Part shown: piece after piece, positions 16,484-25,218 of the stretch | How positions within the stretch are numbered: the first letter of the stretch is position 1 | Layout: every line of letters starts with the position of its first letter | NCBI RefSeq assembly: GCF_041690465.1 | Contig: NZ_JAWLHG010000003.1 | Coordinates: forward strand, 186,001-250,000 | DNA: 64,000 nucleotides | Direction: 5' to 3' | Source: Falsiroseomonas sp041690465 | GTDB taxonomy: Bacteria > Pseudomonadota > Alphaproteobacteria > Acetobacterales > Acetobacteraceae | Program-made: the position numbers and the translations under genes | The notes under the pieces: generated by a model | Database searches by the model: none | What the model was told of the DNA's origin: nothing | The model's input: only the letters and a program-made list of their open reading frames with translations

Positions 16484-17544
16484 CGGGGCGCGTTCTCGTC
16501 ACCGGCGGCGCCGGCTTCATCGGCGCCAACCTCGCCGACCGGCTGGCCGCTTCGGGGCACGACGTGCTTGTCTACGACGCGCTGCGCCGCCCCGGGGTGG
16601 AGCGCAACCTCGCCTGGCTGCAGCGCCGGCATCCGCGCCGCATCGCATCCGTCACCGCCGACATCCGCGACGCCACCGCGCTGGAGGCGGCGGTGCAGGA
16701 CACCGAGGCGGTGTTCCACCTCGCCGCGCAGGTCGCGGTGACGACGAGCATCGAGGACCCGGCCGAGGATTTCGGCGTCAATCTGCAGGGCACCTTCCTG
16801 CTGCTCGACCTGCTGCGCCGGCGCCGTGGCGGGCCCTGTCCGCTGCTCTTCGCCAGCACCAACAAGGTCTATGGCGACCTCGCCGACATCCCGCTGGAGG
16901 TCCGCAACGACGCCTGGCTGCCGCGCGAGACGGATCTGCGCGCGACAGGCATCGACGAGGACCGCGCTCTCGAATTCCATACGCCCTATGGCTGCTCCAA
17001 GGGCGCGGCCGACCAGTATGTGCTGGACTTCGCGCGCACCTACGGCCTGCCCGCCGCCGTGTTGCGCATGAGCTGCATCTATGGCCCACGCCAGATGGGC
17101 ACCGAGGACCAGGGCTGGGTGGCGCATTTCCTGATCCGCGCACTCCAGGGCGAGCCGATCACGATCTACGGCGACGGCATGCAGGTGCGCGACATCCTGC
17201 ACGTCGACGATGCGGTGGCCGCGTGGCTTGCGGCATGGCAGCGGATCCGAGCGGTCTCCGGGCGCGCCTTCAACCTCGGCGGTGGGCCGGCCAATGCGGT
17301 GAGCCTCATGCAGGTGCTGCATGCGATCGGCGACATCACCGGCCGGCGCGTGGCGGTGTCGCATGGCCCGGTGCGCGCCGGCGACCAGCGCTGGTTCGTC
17401 GCCGATGCGCGCCGCGCGCGCGCCTCGCTCGGCCTGGCCGACCCGGTTCCGTGGCGACTCGGCTTGCGCCAGCTCACCGACTGGCTCCGCGAGGAGCGGG
17501 GGCTCGGCGCACAGCCCAGCATGGCGATGGAGGTGCTGCGTTGA
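16480..17544 (+). CDS. NAD-dependent epimerase, CDP-paratose 2-epimerase-like
   Basis: Extended SDR of 354 residues starting with a GTG that overlaps the previous stop (GTGA). VTGGAGFIGANLADRL binds NAD; FASTNKVYGDLAD, with its unusual NKVYG, and the TGIDEDRALEFHTPYGCSK segment (Y170, K174) are hallmarks of CDP-paratose/tyvelose 2-epimerase relatives, as is SCIYGPRQMGTEDQGWVAHF. The real substrate may be another NDP-hexose. Internal gene of the rightward glycan operon. Confidence 0.85.
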   Translation: MTGRVLVTGGAGFIGANLADRLAASGHDVLVYDALRRPGVERNLAWLQRRHPRRIASVTADIRDATALEAAVQDTEAVFHLAAQVAVTTSIEDPAEDFGVNLQGTFLLLDLLRRRRGGPCPLLFASTNKVYGDLADIPLEVRNDAWLPRETDLRATGIDEDRALEFHTPYGCSKGAADQYVLDFARTYGLPAAVLRMSCIYGPRQMGTEDQGWVAHFLIRALQGEPITIYGDGMQVRDILHVDDAVAAWLAAWQRIRAVSGRAFNLGGGPANAVSLMQVLHAIGDITGRRVAVSHGPVRAGDQRWFVADARRARASLGLADPVPWRLGLRQLTDWLREERGLGAQPSMAMEVLR

Positions 17545-18830
17545 GGGTCGCGCTCGTCAATCCGCCCTGGGACTACGCCGGCAGCATCTATTTCGGCTGC
17601 CGCGAGCCGCATCTGCCGCTGGAACTCGGCTATGCGAAGGCGCTGCTGGAGCGCGCGGGGCACCAGGTGCTGATGCTCGACGCGCATCTCTGCGCGCTGT
17701 CGCAGCGGGAGACGGCGGAGCGTGTCGCCGCCTTCGCACCGGCGATGACGGTGGTGACCACCGCGCCGACCTACCTGTTCTGGCGCTGTGCGCCGCCCGA
17801 GCTGCGCGTGCCGCGCGCCTTCCTCGACGCGCTGGGCGGTCGCGGCGGCCGCACCGTCGCCGTCGGCCCGCATGGATCCGCCACGCCGGAGGCGGCGCTG
17901 CGCAAGCTCGGCTGCGACATCGTGGTGCGCGGCGAGTGCGAGGAGGTGGTGGCGGCGCTCGCCGGTGCCGGCGATCCTTCGCGCCTCCCCGGCCTCGCCG
18001 CCCGCGAGGGGGCCGCGATCCGCGTCACCGGTGCGCCCGCGGCGGCGCGCTTCATCGACCTGCCGGCGCTGCACTGGCCCGACGCCTGGATCGCGCGCCA
18101 CACGCACCATCACCATCGCTTCGAGGCACCGCCCGATGGGCCGGGCGCCGAGGTGGAGGCGTCGCGCGGCTGCCCCTATCACTGCAGCTTCTGCGCCAAG
18201 ATCGACTTCCGCGACGCTTATCGCCGGCGCGACCTGGCCCCGCTGCTGGAGGAGATCGACGCGCTGCGCGCCCAGGGCGTGACCTATCTCTACTTCATCG
18301 ACGAGATATTCCTGCCCAACCGCGCGCTGCTGACGGCGATGGTCGGCCGCGGGCTGAAGTTCGGCGTGCAGACCCGCATAGACCTGTGGAAGCCGGAGAT
18401 GCTGGAGCTGCTCGGCCGCGCCGGCTGCGTCTCCATCGAGGCGGGGGTGGAGAGCCTGACGCCCGAGGGCCGCGCCGCGCTCGACAAGGACTGCCGGCTG
18501 GACACCGATGCACTGGCCGAGCGCCTGGTGCATGCGCGCCGTTTCGTCCCCTTCGTGCAGGCCAACCTGATCCGCGTGGCAGGCGACGATGCCGGGATGG
18601 TCGCCGACTGGCGGCGGAAGCTGGAGCGTGGCGGCGTCTGGGCGAACGATCCGGTGCCGCTTTATCCCTATCCCTCCTCGCCGGACTACCGGCGCCTCTG
18701 GGGAGAGCCGGACGAGCAGGCGTGGGAGCGTGCGCATACCCACTACCTCGCGCAGTTCAATGCCTTCAGCGACATCCAGGAGGAACGCCCGCTGCCATTG
18801 CCGGTGCTGGAGGCTGCGTGCGCCGGGTAA
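17541..18830 (+). CDS. B12-binding-domain type radical SAM protein
   Basis: 429 residues starting at a TTG (17541) that overlaps the previous stop (TTGA) and has GGAGG seven bases upstream. The N-terminal half (1-190) has the fold pattern of a cobalamin-binding domain (VALVNPPWDYAG, LPLELGYAKALLERAGHQV) but lacks the DxHxxG cobalt-ligand motif. The radical SAM CxxxCxxC is at C211, C215 and C218 (CPYHCSFC), followed by YLYFIDEIF and the GVES-type SIEAGVES segment. Relatives methylate or rearrange inert carbons. From memory it resembles TIGR04295, an uncharacterised family of oligosaccharide loci. A run of four histidines near residue 192 is unexplained. Confidence 0.85.
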   Translation: MRVALVNPPWDYAGSIYFGCREPHLPLELGYAKALLERAGHQVLMLDAHLCALSQRETAERVAAFAPAMTVVTTAPTYLFWRCAPPELRVPRAFLDALGGRGGRTVAVGPHGSATPEAALRKLGCDIVVRGECEEVVAALAGAGDPSRLPGLAAREGAAIRVTGAPAAARFIDLPALHWPDAWIARHTHHHHRFEAPPDGPGAEVEASRGCPYHCSFCAKIDFRDAYRRRDLAPLLEEIDALRAQGVTYLYFIDEIFLPNRALLTAMVGRGLKFGVQTRIDLWKPEMLELLGRAGCVSIEAGVESLTPEGRAALDKDCRLDTDALAERLVHARRFVPFVQANLIRVAGDDAGMVADWRRKLERGGVWANDPVPLYPYPSSPDYRRLWGEPDEQAWERAHTHYLAQFNAFSDIQEERPLPLPVLEAACAG

Positions 18831-19933
18831 GCGCCGCACCACGCCACCTGCTGATGACCGCGGATGCGGTGGGTGGTGTCTGGACGCATGCGCTTGAACT
18901 GGCCGCCGCGCTGGCGCCGCTCGGGGTGCGCACGACGCTCGCGGTGCTCGGGCCGGGGCTGGATGCGGCACGGCGCGCGCGGGCTGCGCAGGTGCCGGGT
19001 CTCGAACTGGTGGACACTGGCTTGCCGCTCGACTGGTTGGCGGGAACGGAAGCGGAGGTGATCCAGGCGGGAGAGGCGATCGCCTCGCTCGCGCGGTGCA
19101 GCGGCGCGGAGCTGCTGCAACTCAACAGCCCGGCGCTCGCCGCCGCAGCGGATTTCCCGGTGCCGCTGGTCGGTGTCTGCCATTCCTGCCTCGCGACGTG
19201 GTGGCAGACGATGCGCGGAGGGCCGATGCCATCGGACTTCGCATGGCGCGTCGGGCTGCTCGCGCGCGGCTATATGCGCTGCGACGCGCTCGTCGCGCCG
19301 AGCGCCGCCTTCGCGGCGGCGACCGCGCGTGCCTACCGCCTGCAACGCGCGCCGGAGGTGGTGTGGAACGGGCGCCGTCCCGGTCGCGTGGCCACGGCGG
19401 CCGGTCGCTTCGCCTTCACGGCCGGACGGCTATGGGATGACGGCAAGGATCTCGGCACGCTGAATCGCGCGGCAGCGCAGCTGGACCTGCCGGTCTTCGC
19501 CGCAGGCTCCACGCGTGGCCCCAACGGCGCGGCGGTGGACCTGCGGCACCTGCGCCTGCTCGGCAGCCTCGACGATGCGGCGCTGGAGGGCTGGCTGGCC
19601 CGCGGCCCGGTCTTCGTCTCCACCGCGCGCTACGAGCCCTTCGGCTTGGCGGTGCTGGAGGCTGCGCAGGCCGGTTGCGCGCTGGTGCTGTCGGACATCC
19701 CGAGCTTCCGTGAGCTGTGGGACGGCGCCGCCTGCTTCGTCGAGCCTGGCGATGTCGGCGGCTTCGCGAAGGCGATCGCGACGCTGTCGCGTGATCAGGA
19801 ACAAAGAAGGTCGCTGCGCGTTGCCGCCCTGCGCCGGTCACGACGCTACACCGCCACGGCGATGGCGCAGGGCATGGCTAGGATCCACGCGCGGCTGCAG
19901 GCCGCGCCGCGAGGGAGGAGCGTCGCCGCGTGA
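18818..19933 (+). CDS. Glycosyltransferase family 4 protein
   Basis: GT-B glycosyltransferase of 371 residues. A GTG at 18818 with GGAGG five bases upstream makes it overlap the radical SAM gene by 13 bases. The N-terminal domain opens LLMTADAVGGVWTHALELA, typical of GT4 enzymes, with GVCHSCLATWW; the C-terminal donor domain has FTAGRLWDDGKDL and STARYEPFGLAVLEAAQAG, the E-x7-E nucleotide-sugar motif. It probably adds one residue of the oligosaccharide on a carrier at the inner face of the cytoplasmic membrane. Confidence 0.87.
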   Translation: MRRVSAAPRHLLMTADAVGGVWTHALELAAALAPLGVRTTLAVLGPGLDAARRARAAQVPGLELVDTGLPLDWLAGTEAEVIQAGEAIASLARCSGAELLQLNSPALAAAADFPVPLVGVCHSCLATWWQTMRGGPMPSDFAWRVGLLARGYMRCDALVAPSAAFAAATARAYRLQRAPEVVWNGRRPGRVATAAGRFAFTAGRLWDDGKDLGTLNRAAAQLDLPVFAAGSTRGPNGAAVDLRHLRLLGSLDDAALEGWLARGPVFVSTARYEPFGLAVLEAAQAGCALVLSDIPSFRELWDGAACFVEPGDVGGFAKAIATLSRDQEQRRSLRVAALRRSRRYTATAMAQGMARIHARLQAAPRGRSVAA

Positions 19934-21060
19934 GGTTCGTCTGGTTCACCCACTCGCTGCGCTCCTGCTGGAACCACGGCAACGCGCATTTCCTGCGCGG
20001 CGTGCTGCGCGAGCTGCAGGCGCGCGACCACGACGTCCTGGCCTGCGAGCCGCGTGAGGGCTGGAGCCTTGCCAACCTGCTGCGCGACCACGGCGAGGCG
20101 GCGCTCGATCCCTTTCGCCGCAGCTTCCCGATGCTGCCCTGGCGCACTCACGCCGGCCCCACCGACATTGCACCGCTGGTGCAGGATGCGGATGTCGTCG
20201 TCGTGCACGAATGGAACGAGCCGTGGCTCGTCGCTGCGCTCGGTGCCATGCGCCGGCGCGGCGCGCGCTTCACGCTGCTGTTCCACGACACGCATCATCG
20301 TGCCGTCAGCGATCCGCAGGCGATCCGCGCCTTCGACCTGGACGGCTATGACGGCGTGCTCGCCTTCGGCGAGGCGCTGTCCGAGGTCTATCGCCGCTGG
20401 GGCTGGGGATCGCGCGTGGTCACCTGGCACGAGGCTGCCGACACAGCGCTGTTCCACCCACCCGCCGAGGAGCGCACGCGCGCCGGCCTGGTCTGGATCG
20501 GCAATTGGGGCGATGGCGAGCGGGCGGAGGAGTTGGATCGATTCCTGCTCCGCCCGGCGCGCGATGCAGGTCTGCCGCTCGACATCCACGGTGTGCGCTA
20601 CCCCGAGCCGGCGCTGCACGCCCTGGCGGCGCAAGGCGCGCGTTATCGCGGCTGGCTGCCGAACAGCGAGGTTCCCGCCGTCTTCGCACGTCACCTCGCA
20701 ACCGTGCATGTGCCGCGCCGCTTCTACGTGGAGCGGCTGCCCGGCATACCGACCATCCGCGTCTTCGAGGCACTGGCCTGCGGCATCCCGCTGGTCTCGG
20801 CACCATGGCGCGACACCGAGGGCCTGTTCCGTCCCGGCGAGGACTTCCTGCTCGCGCGCAGCGGCGAGGAGATGACGCAACACCTGCGTGCGCTCGCGGC
20901 CGATGCCGGGCTACGGGCGCAGCTTGCGGCGCGCGGCCTGACCGCCATCCGCGCCCGGCACAGCTGCGCGCATCGCGTGGACCAGCTTCTTGGCGTGCTC
21001 GCGCGGCTTCGGCCTTCGGCGGAACCACGAAAGGGTGTTGCGGCGGAGCAGCCGGCATGA
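19930..21060 (+). CDS. Glycosyltransferase (CgeB/GT-B type)
   Basis: 376 residues, GTG start overlapping the previous stop (GTGA). MRFVWFTHSLRSCWNHGNAH, a HEWNEP segment and FHDTHHRA lie in the N-terminal domain; the donor-binding domain has VFEALACGIPLVSAPW and PGEDFLLARSGEEM. It is related in layout to the two CgeB-type proteins that follow but diverged in the first domain, which suggests a different acceptor. Overlaps the next gene by ATGA. Confidence 0.83.
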   Translation: MRFVWFTHSLRSCWNHGNAHFLRGVLRELQARDHDVLACEPREGWSLANLLRDHGEAALDPFRRSFPMLPWRTHAGPTDIAPLVQDADVVVVHEWNEPWLVAALGAMRRRGARFTLLFHDTHHRAVSDPQAIRAFDLDGYDGVLAFGEALSEVYRRWGWGSRVVTWHEAADTALFHPPAEERTRAGLVWIGNWGDGERAEELDRFLLRPARDAGLPLDIHGVRYPEPALHALAAQGARYRGWLPNSEVPAVFARHLATVHVPRRFYVERLPGIPTIRVFEALACGIPLVSAPWRDTEGLFRPGEDFLLARSGEEMTQHLRALAADAGLRAQLAARGLTAIRARHSCAHRVDQLLGVLARLRPSAEPRKGVAAEQPA

Positions 21061-22151
21061 GGATCGCATTCTACGGATCGAGCCTGCTTTCCGCTTGGTG
21101 GAACGGCGCGGCGACCTATTATCGTGGCATCATCCGCGAGCTCGCCCGCCACGGGCACCGCATCACCTTCTACGAACCCGACGCCTTCGACCGCCAGCAG
21201 CATCGCGACATCGCGGTGCCGGACTGGGCGGAGGTGCGCGTCTGGCCCGCCGACGAGGCCGGGCTGCGCGCCGTCGTCGCAGAGGCCGCGCGCGCCGATG
21301 TGGTGGTGAAGGCCAGCGGCGTCGGCGTGTTCGACGACGAACTGCTGGCCGGTGTGATGCAGGCTGCGCAGCCCGACGCGATCCGCATCTTCTGGGACGT
21401 GGACGCGCCGGCGACGCTCGCGGCGATGCGTGCGGATGCCGCGCACCCGCTGCGGCGCGCATTGGCGGCGCTCGATGTCGTGCTGACCTATGGCGGCGGC
21501 CCGCCGGTGGTGGAGGCGTATCGCGGCTTCGGCGCGCGAAGCTGCGTGCCCGTCTACAACGCGCTCGACCCCGAGACGCACCATCCCGTGTTACCGGATC
21601 CGCGCTACGCGGCGGATCTCAACTTCCTCGCCAACCGGCTGCCGGACCGCGAGGCGCGGGTGGAGGAGTTCTTCCTTCGCCCGGCCGCGCTGCTGCCGGC
21701 GCGCCGCTTCCTGCTCGGCGGCAATGGCTGGGACGACAAGCCGATGCCGGCGAACGTCACGCGGCTCGGTCATCTTGGTACCGCCGCGCACAACGCATTC
21801 AATGCCTCCGCACTCGCCGTGCTGAACGTCGCGCGCGACAGCATGGCTGAGGTCGGCTTCTCGCCTGCAACGCGCGTCTTCGAAGCGGCCGGCGCGGGCG
21901 CCTGCCTGATCACCGATGCCTGGACCGGCCTCGATCTGTTCCTGAAGGAAGGGGAGGAGGTGCTGGCGGCACGCGATGCCGCCGATGTCGCGGCGCATCT
22001 CGCCGCGCTGACGCCGCAGCGCGCGCGCGCGATCGGCCAGGCGGCGCGCGCACGGATCCTGGCGGAGCACAGCTACGCGCGGCGCGGCGCGCAGGTGCAT
22101 GCATTGCTGCGCGACCTCGCCACCGGCATGCGCGAGGCGCGGGTCGCATGA
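21057..22151 (+). CDS. CgeB-type glycosyltransferase
   Basis: 364 residues, ATG overlapping the previous stop. MRIAFYGSSLLSAWWNGAAT and IFWDVDAPATLAAM correspond position for position to the WGNGHAT and YDLDTPVTLARL blocks of the other two CgeB-type proteins, and ATRVFEAAGAGACLITD to their FEAAxCGTPV block. In the latter, the usual CGTP has become AGACL. Part of the overlapping rightward operon; it probably transfers an internal or branching sugar. Confidence 0.85.
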   Translation: MRIAFYGSSLLSAWWNGAATYYRGIIRELARHGHRITFYEPDAFDRQQHRDIAVPDWAEVRVWPADEAGLRAVVAEAARADVVVKASGVGVFDDELLAGVMQAAQPDAIRIFWDVDAPATLAAMRADAAHPLRRALAALDVVLTYGGGPPVVEAYRGFGARSCVPVYNALDPETHHPVLPDPRYAADLNFLANRLPDREARVEEFFLRPAALLPARRFLLGGNGWDDKPMPANVTRLGHLGTAAHNAFNASALAVLNVARDSMAEVGFSPATRVFEAAGAGACLITDAWTGLDLFLKEGEEVLAARDAADVAAHLAALTPQRARAIGQAARARILAEHSYARRGAQVHALLRDLATGMREARVA

Positions 22152-23248
22152 GGCTGGTGGTCCTCGGCCTCAGCCTCTCTTCCGCCTGGGGCAACGGCCA
22201 TGCCACGACCTGGCGCGCACTGCTGCGCGCCTTCGCCGCGCGCGGCCACGACGTGCTTTTCCTCGAGCGCGACCTGCCCTGGTACGCCGCGCATCGGGAC
22301 CTGCCGGAGCCGGGCTTCTGCCGCTTCGCGCTTTACAACGATGTGGACGATCTCGCCGACTGGCGCCACGCGATTGCCGCGGCGGATGCGGTGATCGTCG
22401 GTTCCTTCGTGCTGGATGGCGTGGCGGTCGGGCGGCTGGTGCAGCGCCTGGCCTCCGGCGTAACCGCTTTCTACGACATCGACACGCCGGTGACGCTGGC
22501 GCGGCTGGAGCAGGGCCAGCACGATTATCTCTCGCCGGATCTGATCCCCGGCTACGACCTCTATCTCTCCTTCACCGGCGGCCCCACGCTCGATGTCCTG
22601 GAGCAGCGCTACGGCGCGCCGATGGCGCGGGTGCTGCACTGCTCGGTGGACCCACAGGCCTATCCGCCGCTGGACTGCGCAACGCGGTGGGATCTCTCCT
22701 ACCTCGGCACCTGGAGCGCCGATCGCCAGCCGGTGCTCGAACGCCTGCTGGTCGAACCGGCCCGCCGTGCGCCGCATCTGCGGTTCGTGGTTGCTGGCGC
22801 ACAATATCCGCAGGACATCGCCTGGCCGGCGAATGTAGAGCGCATCGAGCATGTGCCGCCCTCGGCGCATCCGGCATTCTACGCCGCCAGCCGCTTCACG
22901 CTGAACGTCACGCGCGCCGACATGGTGCGCGCCGGCTGGAGCCCGAGCGTGCGGCTGTTCGAGGCGGCGTCCTGCGGCACGCCGGTGATCTCCGACCGCT
23001 GGCCGGGGCTCGCCGAATTGTTCGCGCCCGGGGAGGAGATCCTGCTCGCCGGGTCGCCCGAGGAGGTGCTCGTCGCGCTGCACGATCCCGGCGGCCAGCG
23101 GCGCCAGCGGATCGCCGCGGCGGCGCGCGCCCGGGTGCTCGGCGCGCACACCGCCGCCCATCGGGCGGCTGAGCTTGAGCGGCATCTCCTTGCCGCCACG
23201 CACCGCCATGCCGACCACCGCCGCGCAGCAGAGAAGATGCCCTTGTGA
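22148..23248 (+). CDS. CgeB-type glycosyltransferase (close paralogue of 9144-10232)
   Basis: 366 residues, ATG overlapping the previous stop. It starts MRLVVLGLSLSSAWGNGHAT and contains FYDIDTPVTLARLE, DLSYLGTWSADRQPVLERLL and RLFEAASCGTPVIS; every block is matched in the 9144-10232 product, so the two arose by duplication. Possibly they add the same sugar in different linkages. It overlaps the UDP-glucuronate decarboxylase gene (GTGA). Confidence 0.85.
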   Translation: MRLVVLGLSLSSAWGNGHATTWRALLRAFAARGHDVLFLERDLPWYAAHRDLPEPGFCRFALYNDVDDLADWRHAIAAADAVIVGSFVLDGVAVGRLVQRLASGVTAFYDIDTPVTLARLEQGQHDYLSPDLIPGYDLYLSFTGGPTLDVLEQRYGAPMARVLHCSVDPQAYPPLDCATRWDLSYLGTWSADRQPVLERLLVEPARRAPHLRFVVAGAQYPQDIAWPANVERIEHVPPSAHPAFYAASRFTLNVTRADMVRAGWSPSVRLFEAASCGTPVISDRWPGLAELFAPGEEILLAGSPEEVLVALHDPGGQRRQRIAAAARARVLGAHTAAHRAAELERHLLAATHRHADHRRAAEKMPL

Positions 23249-24297
23249 GAAACGGCAGCTACAGGACCGTGATCGTGGCCGGCGGGGCCGGTTTCCTGGG
23301 TTCCCATCTCTGCGATGCGTTGCTCGCCGACGGTGCGCAGGTGCTGTGCGTGGACAGTTTTCTCACCGGACGCCGGCGCAACATCGCCCACCTCGAAGGC
23401 AATCCGCGCTTCGAGCTTTTCGAATGCGATGTCTGCGATCCGATGCCGGTGGCGTTGCAGCGCCGGGCCGGGCGCATCGACGCCGTGCTGAACCTTGCCT
23501 GCGCCGCCTCGCCACCCCACTACCAGGCGGATCCGGAGCACACGCTGATGACCTGCGTGCTCGGCACGCGCAACCTGCTGCGCCTTGCCGAGATGGCCGG
23601 CGCGCGCTTCCTGCTGGCCTCCACCAGCGAGGTCTATGGCGATCCGCAGGTCCATCCGCAGACCGAGGAGTATCGCGGCTGCGTCAACCCGATCGGCCCG
23701 CGCGCCTGCTACGACGAGGGAAAGCGGGCGGCGGAGACGCTGGCCTTCGACTATCTGCGCGCCGGCCGCGTGGAGACGCGGGTTGCGCGCATCTTCAACA
23801 CCTACGGCCCGCGGATGCGCGCCGATGACGGGCGCGTGGTGTCGAACGTGGTCACCCAGGCGCTGGCCGGGCAGGACATCACCATCTACGGGGATGGCAG
23901 CCAGACGCGCTCCTTCTGCTACGTGGACGATCTGGTCGCCGGGCTGCTGCGGCTGCTGGCGCTGGATCCGCGGCCGCCCGGGCCGGTCAATCTCGGTAAT
24001 CCCGAGGAGCTGCGCGTCACCGAGCTGGTGGATCGCGTCGTGCTGCTGACGCGCTCGCGCTCGGCGGTGGTGAGGCGGCCCCTGCCGGTGGACGATCCGC
24101 AGCGCCGGCGGCCGGACATCACGCTGGCAAAGCGGCTGCTCGGCTGGCAGCCGCGCACCGGGCTCGCCGCCGGGCTGAAGGCGACCATCAGCTGGTTCGA
24201 GCAGGAAGCGCGCTGGGTGCCGCCGGTGCCGGCTGCGAACGATGATGGCCGGCATGCGGCGCTGCTTCTCGGCGCGGCGCGGCGCGGCCGGGCGTGA
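23245..24297 (+). CDS. UDP-glucuronate decarboxylase (UDP-xylose synthase) family protein
   Basis: 350-residue extended SDR predicted to convert UDP-glucuronate to UDP-xylose. AGGAGFLGSHLCDALLADG binds NAD; LACAASPPHYQADPEHTL, LLASTSEVYGDPQVHPQTE and PIGPRACYDEGKRAAETL (Y156, K160) are the distinctive UXS blocks. GTG start overlapping the previous stop; last gene of the rightward operon, meeting the GT9-like gene end-on three bases later. If UDP-xylose is made, the hydrolase of the leftward operon (xylosidase-like clan) could act on a xyloside; that is inference. Confidence 0.88.
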   Translation: MRNGSYRTVIVAGGAGFLGSHLCDALLADGAQVLCVDSFLTGRRRNIAHLEGNPRFELFECDVCDPMPVALQRRAGRIDAVLNLACAASPPHYQADPEHTLMTCVLGTRNLLRLAEMAGARFLLASTSEVYGDPQVHPQTEEYRGCVNPIGPRACYDEGKRAAETLAFDYLRAGRVETRVARIFNTYGPRMRADDGRVVSNVVTQALAGQDITIYGDGSQTRSFCYVDDLVAGLLRLLALDPRPPGPVNLGNPEELRVTELVDRVVLLTRSRSAVVRRPLPVDDPQRRRPDITLAKRLLGWQPRTGLAAGLKATISWFEQEARWVPPVPAANDDGRHAALLLGAARRGRA

Positions 24298-24300
24298 CGC

Positions 24301-25218
24301 TCACGCGCCGGCGAGCTCCTTCAGCGCGAGCACCAGCCGCGCCACCGGCTCCTCCCACGCGTCGCTCCGCACCTGGCGGAACAGGCGCATGGTCGGATAC
24401 CACGGGCTGTCGTCCCGGCCTTCCATCCAGCGCCAATCGGCCTTGCGCGCCAGCAGCAGCCAGGTGGGCGCGCCGAGCGCGCCGGCCAGATGCGCCGGCA
24501 TCGAATCCACGCTCACCACCAGATCCAGGGCGCGCATGCGGATCGCCGTCTCCAGCGGATCATCGCTGCCTGAGACGATGCCGAAGCTCTCGGGCCGTTC
24601 GGCGAGGCCGGCGCCGCGTTGCAGGATGTGCAGCGTGACGCCCGGGATTTCCGCAAGCGGGCGCAGAAGCGGAAGCGGCACGGAGCGGCGCGGGTCCCAC
24701 TCCCCTGCGCGCCAGGCCAACCCGACCGAGAACCCGCCTTCCGGCGCCAAGGGCCGCAGCGGCGGGTGCAGGTAGGGAACGCGGGCCGGCAGCGTCGCGG
24801 GCGTGATCCGCAGCGCATGTGCCAGCTCCATGATCTCGATGTCGGTGTCGTACTCGGCCTCCGGCGTCCCGTCGTGCAGCGGCAGCAGCCGCGGCGCCGG
24901 GCGCATGGTGGCGAGCAGCGGGATCAGCGCCGGCTGCGCCCAGACCATGACCTCGCGCGCGATCGCCTGCAGGGCGGGGACAAGGCGGATGAACTGGATG
25001 GTGTCGCCCAACCCGTGATAGCAGCGCACCAGCACGCGCCGCCCGGCGAGCGGCGTGCCGTCCCAGACCGGTTGCAGGTGGCGCGGCAGCGTCGCGTCGC
25101 GCGCGCCGCGACGGGCGGCGAGCGCGACATCGGATTGCGCCCAGGCCTCGGACCATTCGCCGCCCCGCATCAGCGCCATCCAGCGTGCGCCGGGGTCTTC
25201 GGGCAGCGCGCCGCTCAC
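24301..25218 (-). CDS. Glycosyltransferase family 9/GT41-like protein
   Basis: 305 residues. VRCYHGLGDTIQFIRLVPAL is the nucleotide-sugar loop common to heptosyltransferase-like (GT9) proteins and the catalytic part of TPR-containing glycosyltransferases; SVGLAWRAGEWDPRRSVPL and VVSVDSMPAHLAGALGAPTW match the C-terminal donor site. The usual N-terminal TPR repeats are missing except for a short helical stretch (RWMALMRGGEWSEAWAQSDV), so it is a trimmed version. Its start overlaps the DUF1003 gene end by 4 bases. Confidence 0.8.
   Translation of the reverse strand: MSGALPEDPGARWMALMRGGEWSEAWAQSDVALAARRGARDATLPRHLQPVWDGTPLAGRRVLVRCYHGLGDTIQFIRLVPALQAIAREVMVWAQPALIPLLATMRPAPRLLPLHDGTPEAEYDTDIEIMELAHALRITPATLPARVPYLHPPLRPLAPEGGFSVGLAWRAGEWDPRRSVPLPLLRPLAEIPGVTLHILQRGAGLAERPESFGIVSGSDDPLETAIRMRALDLVVSVDSMPAHLAGALGAPTWLLLARKADWRWMEGRDDSPWYPTMRLFRQVRSDAWEEPVARLVLALKELAGA

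Noticed and set aside
18096..18120. Run of histidines in the radical SAM protein as an engineered tag
   Set aside because: It is internal, in a natural codon context (HTHHHHRF) with normal flanking domains; probably a surface loop or metal-binding patch.
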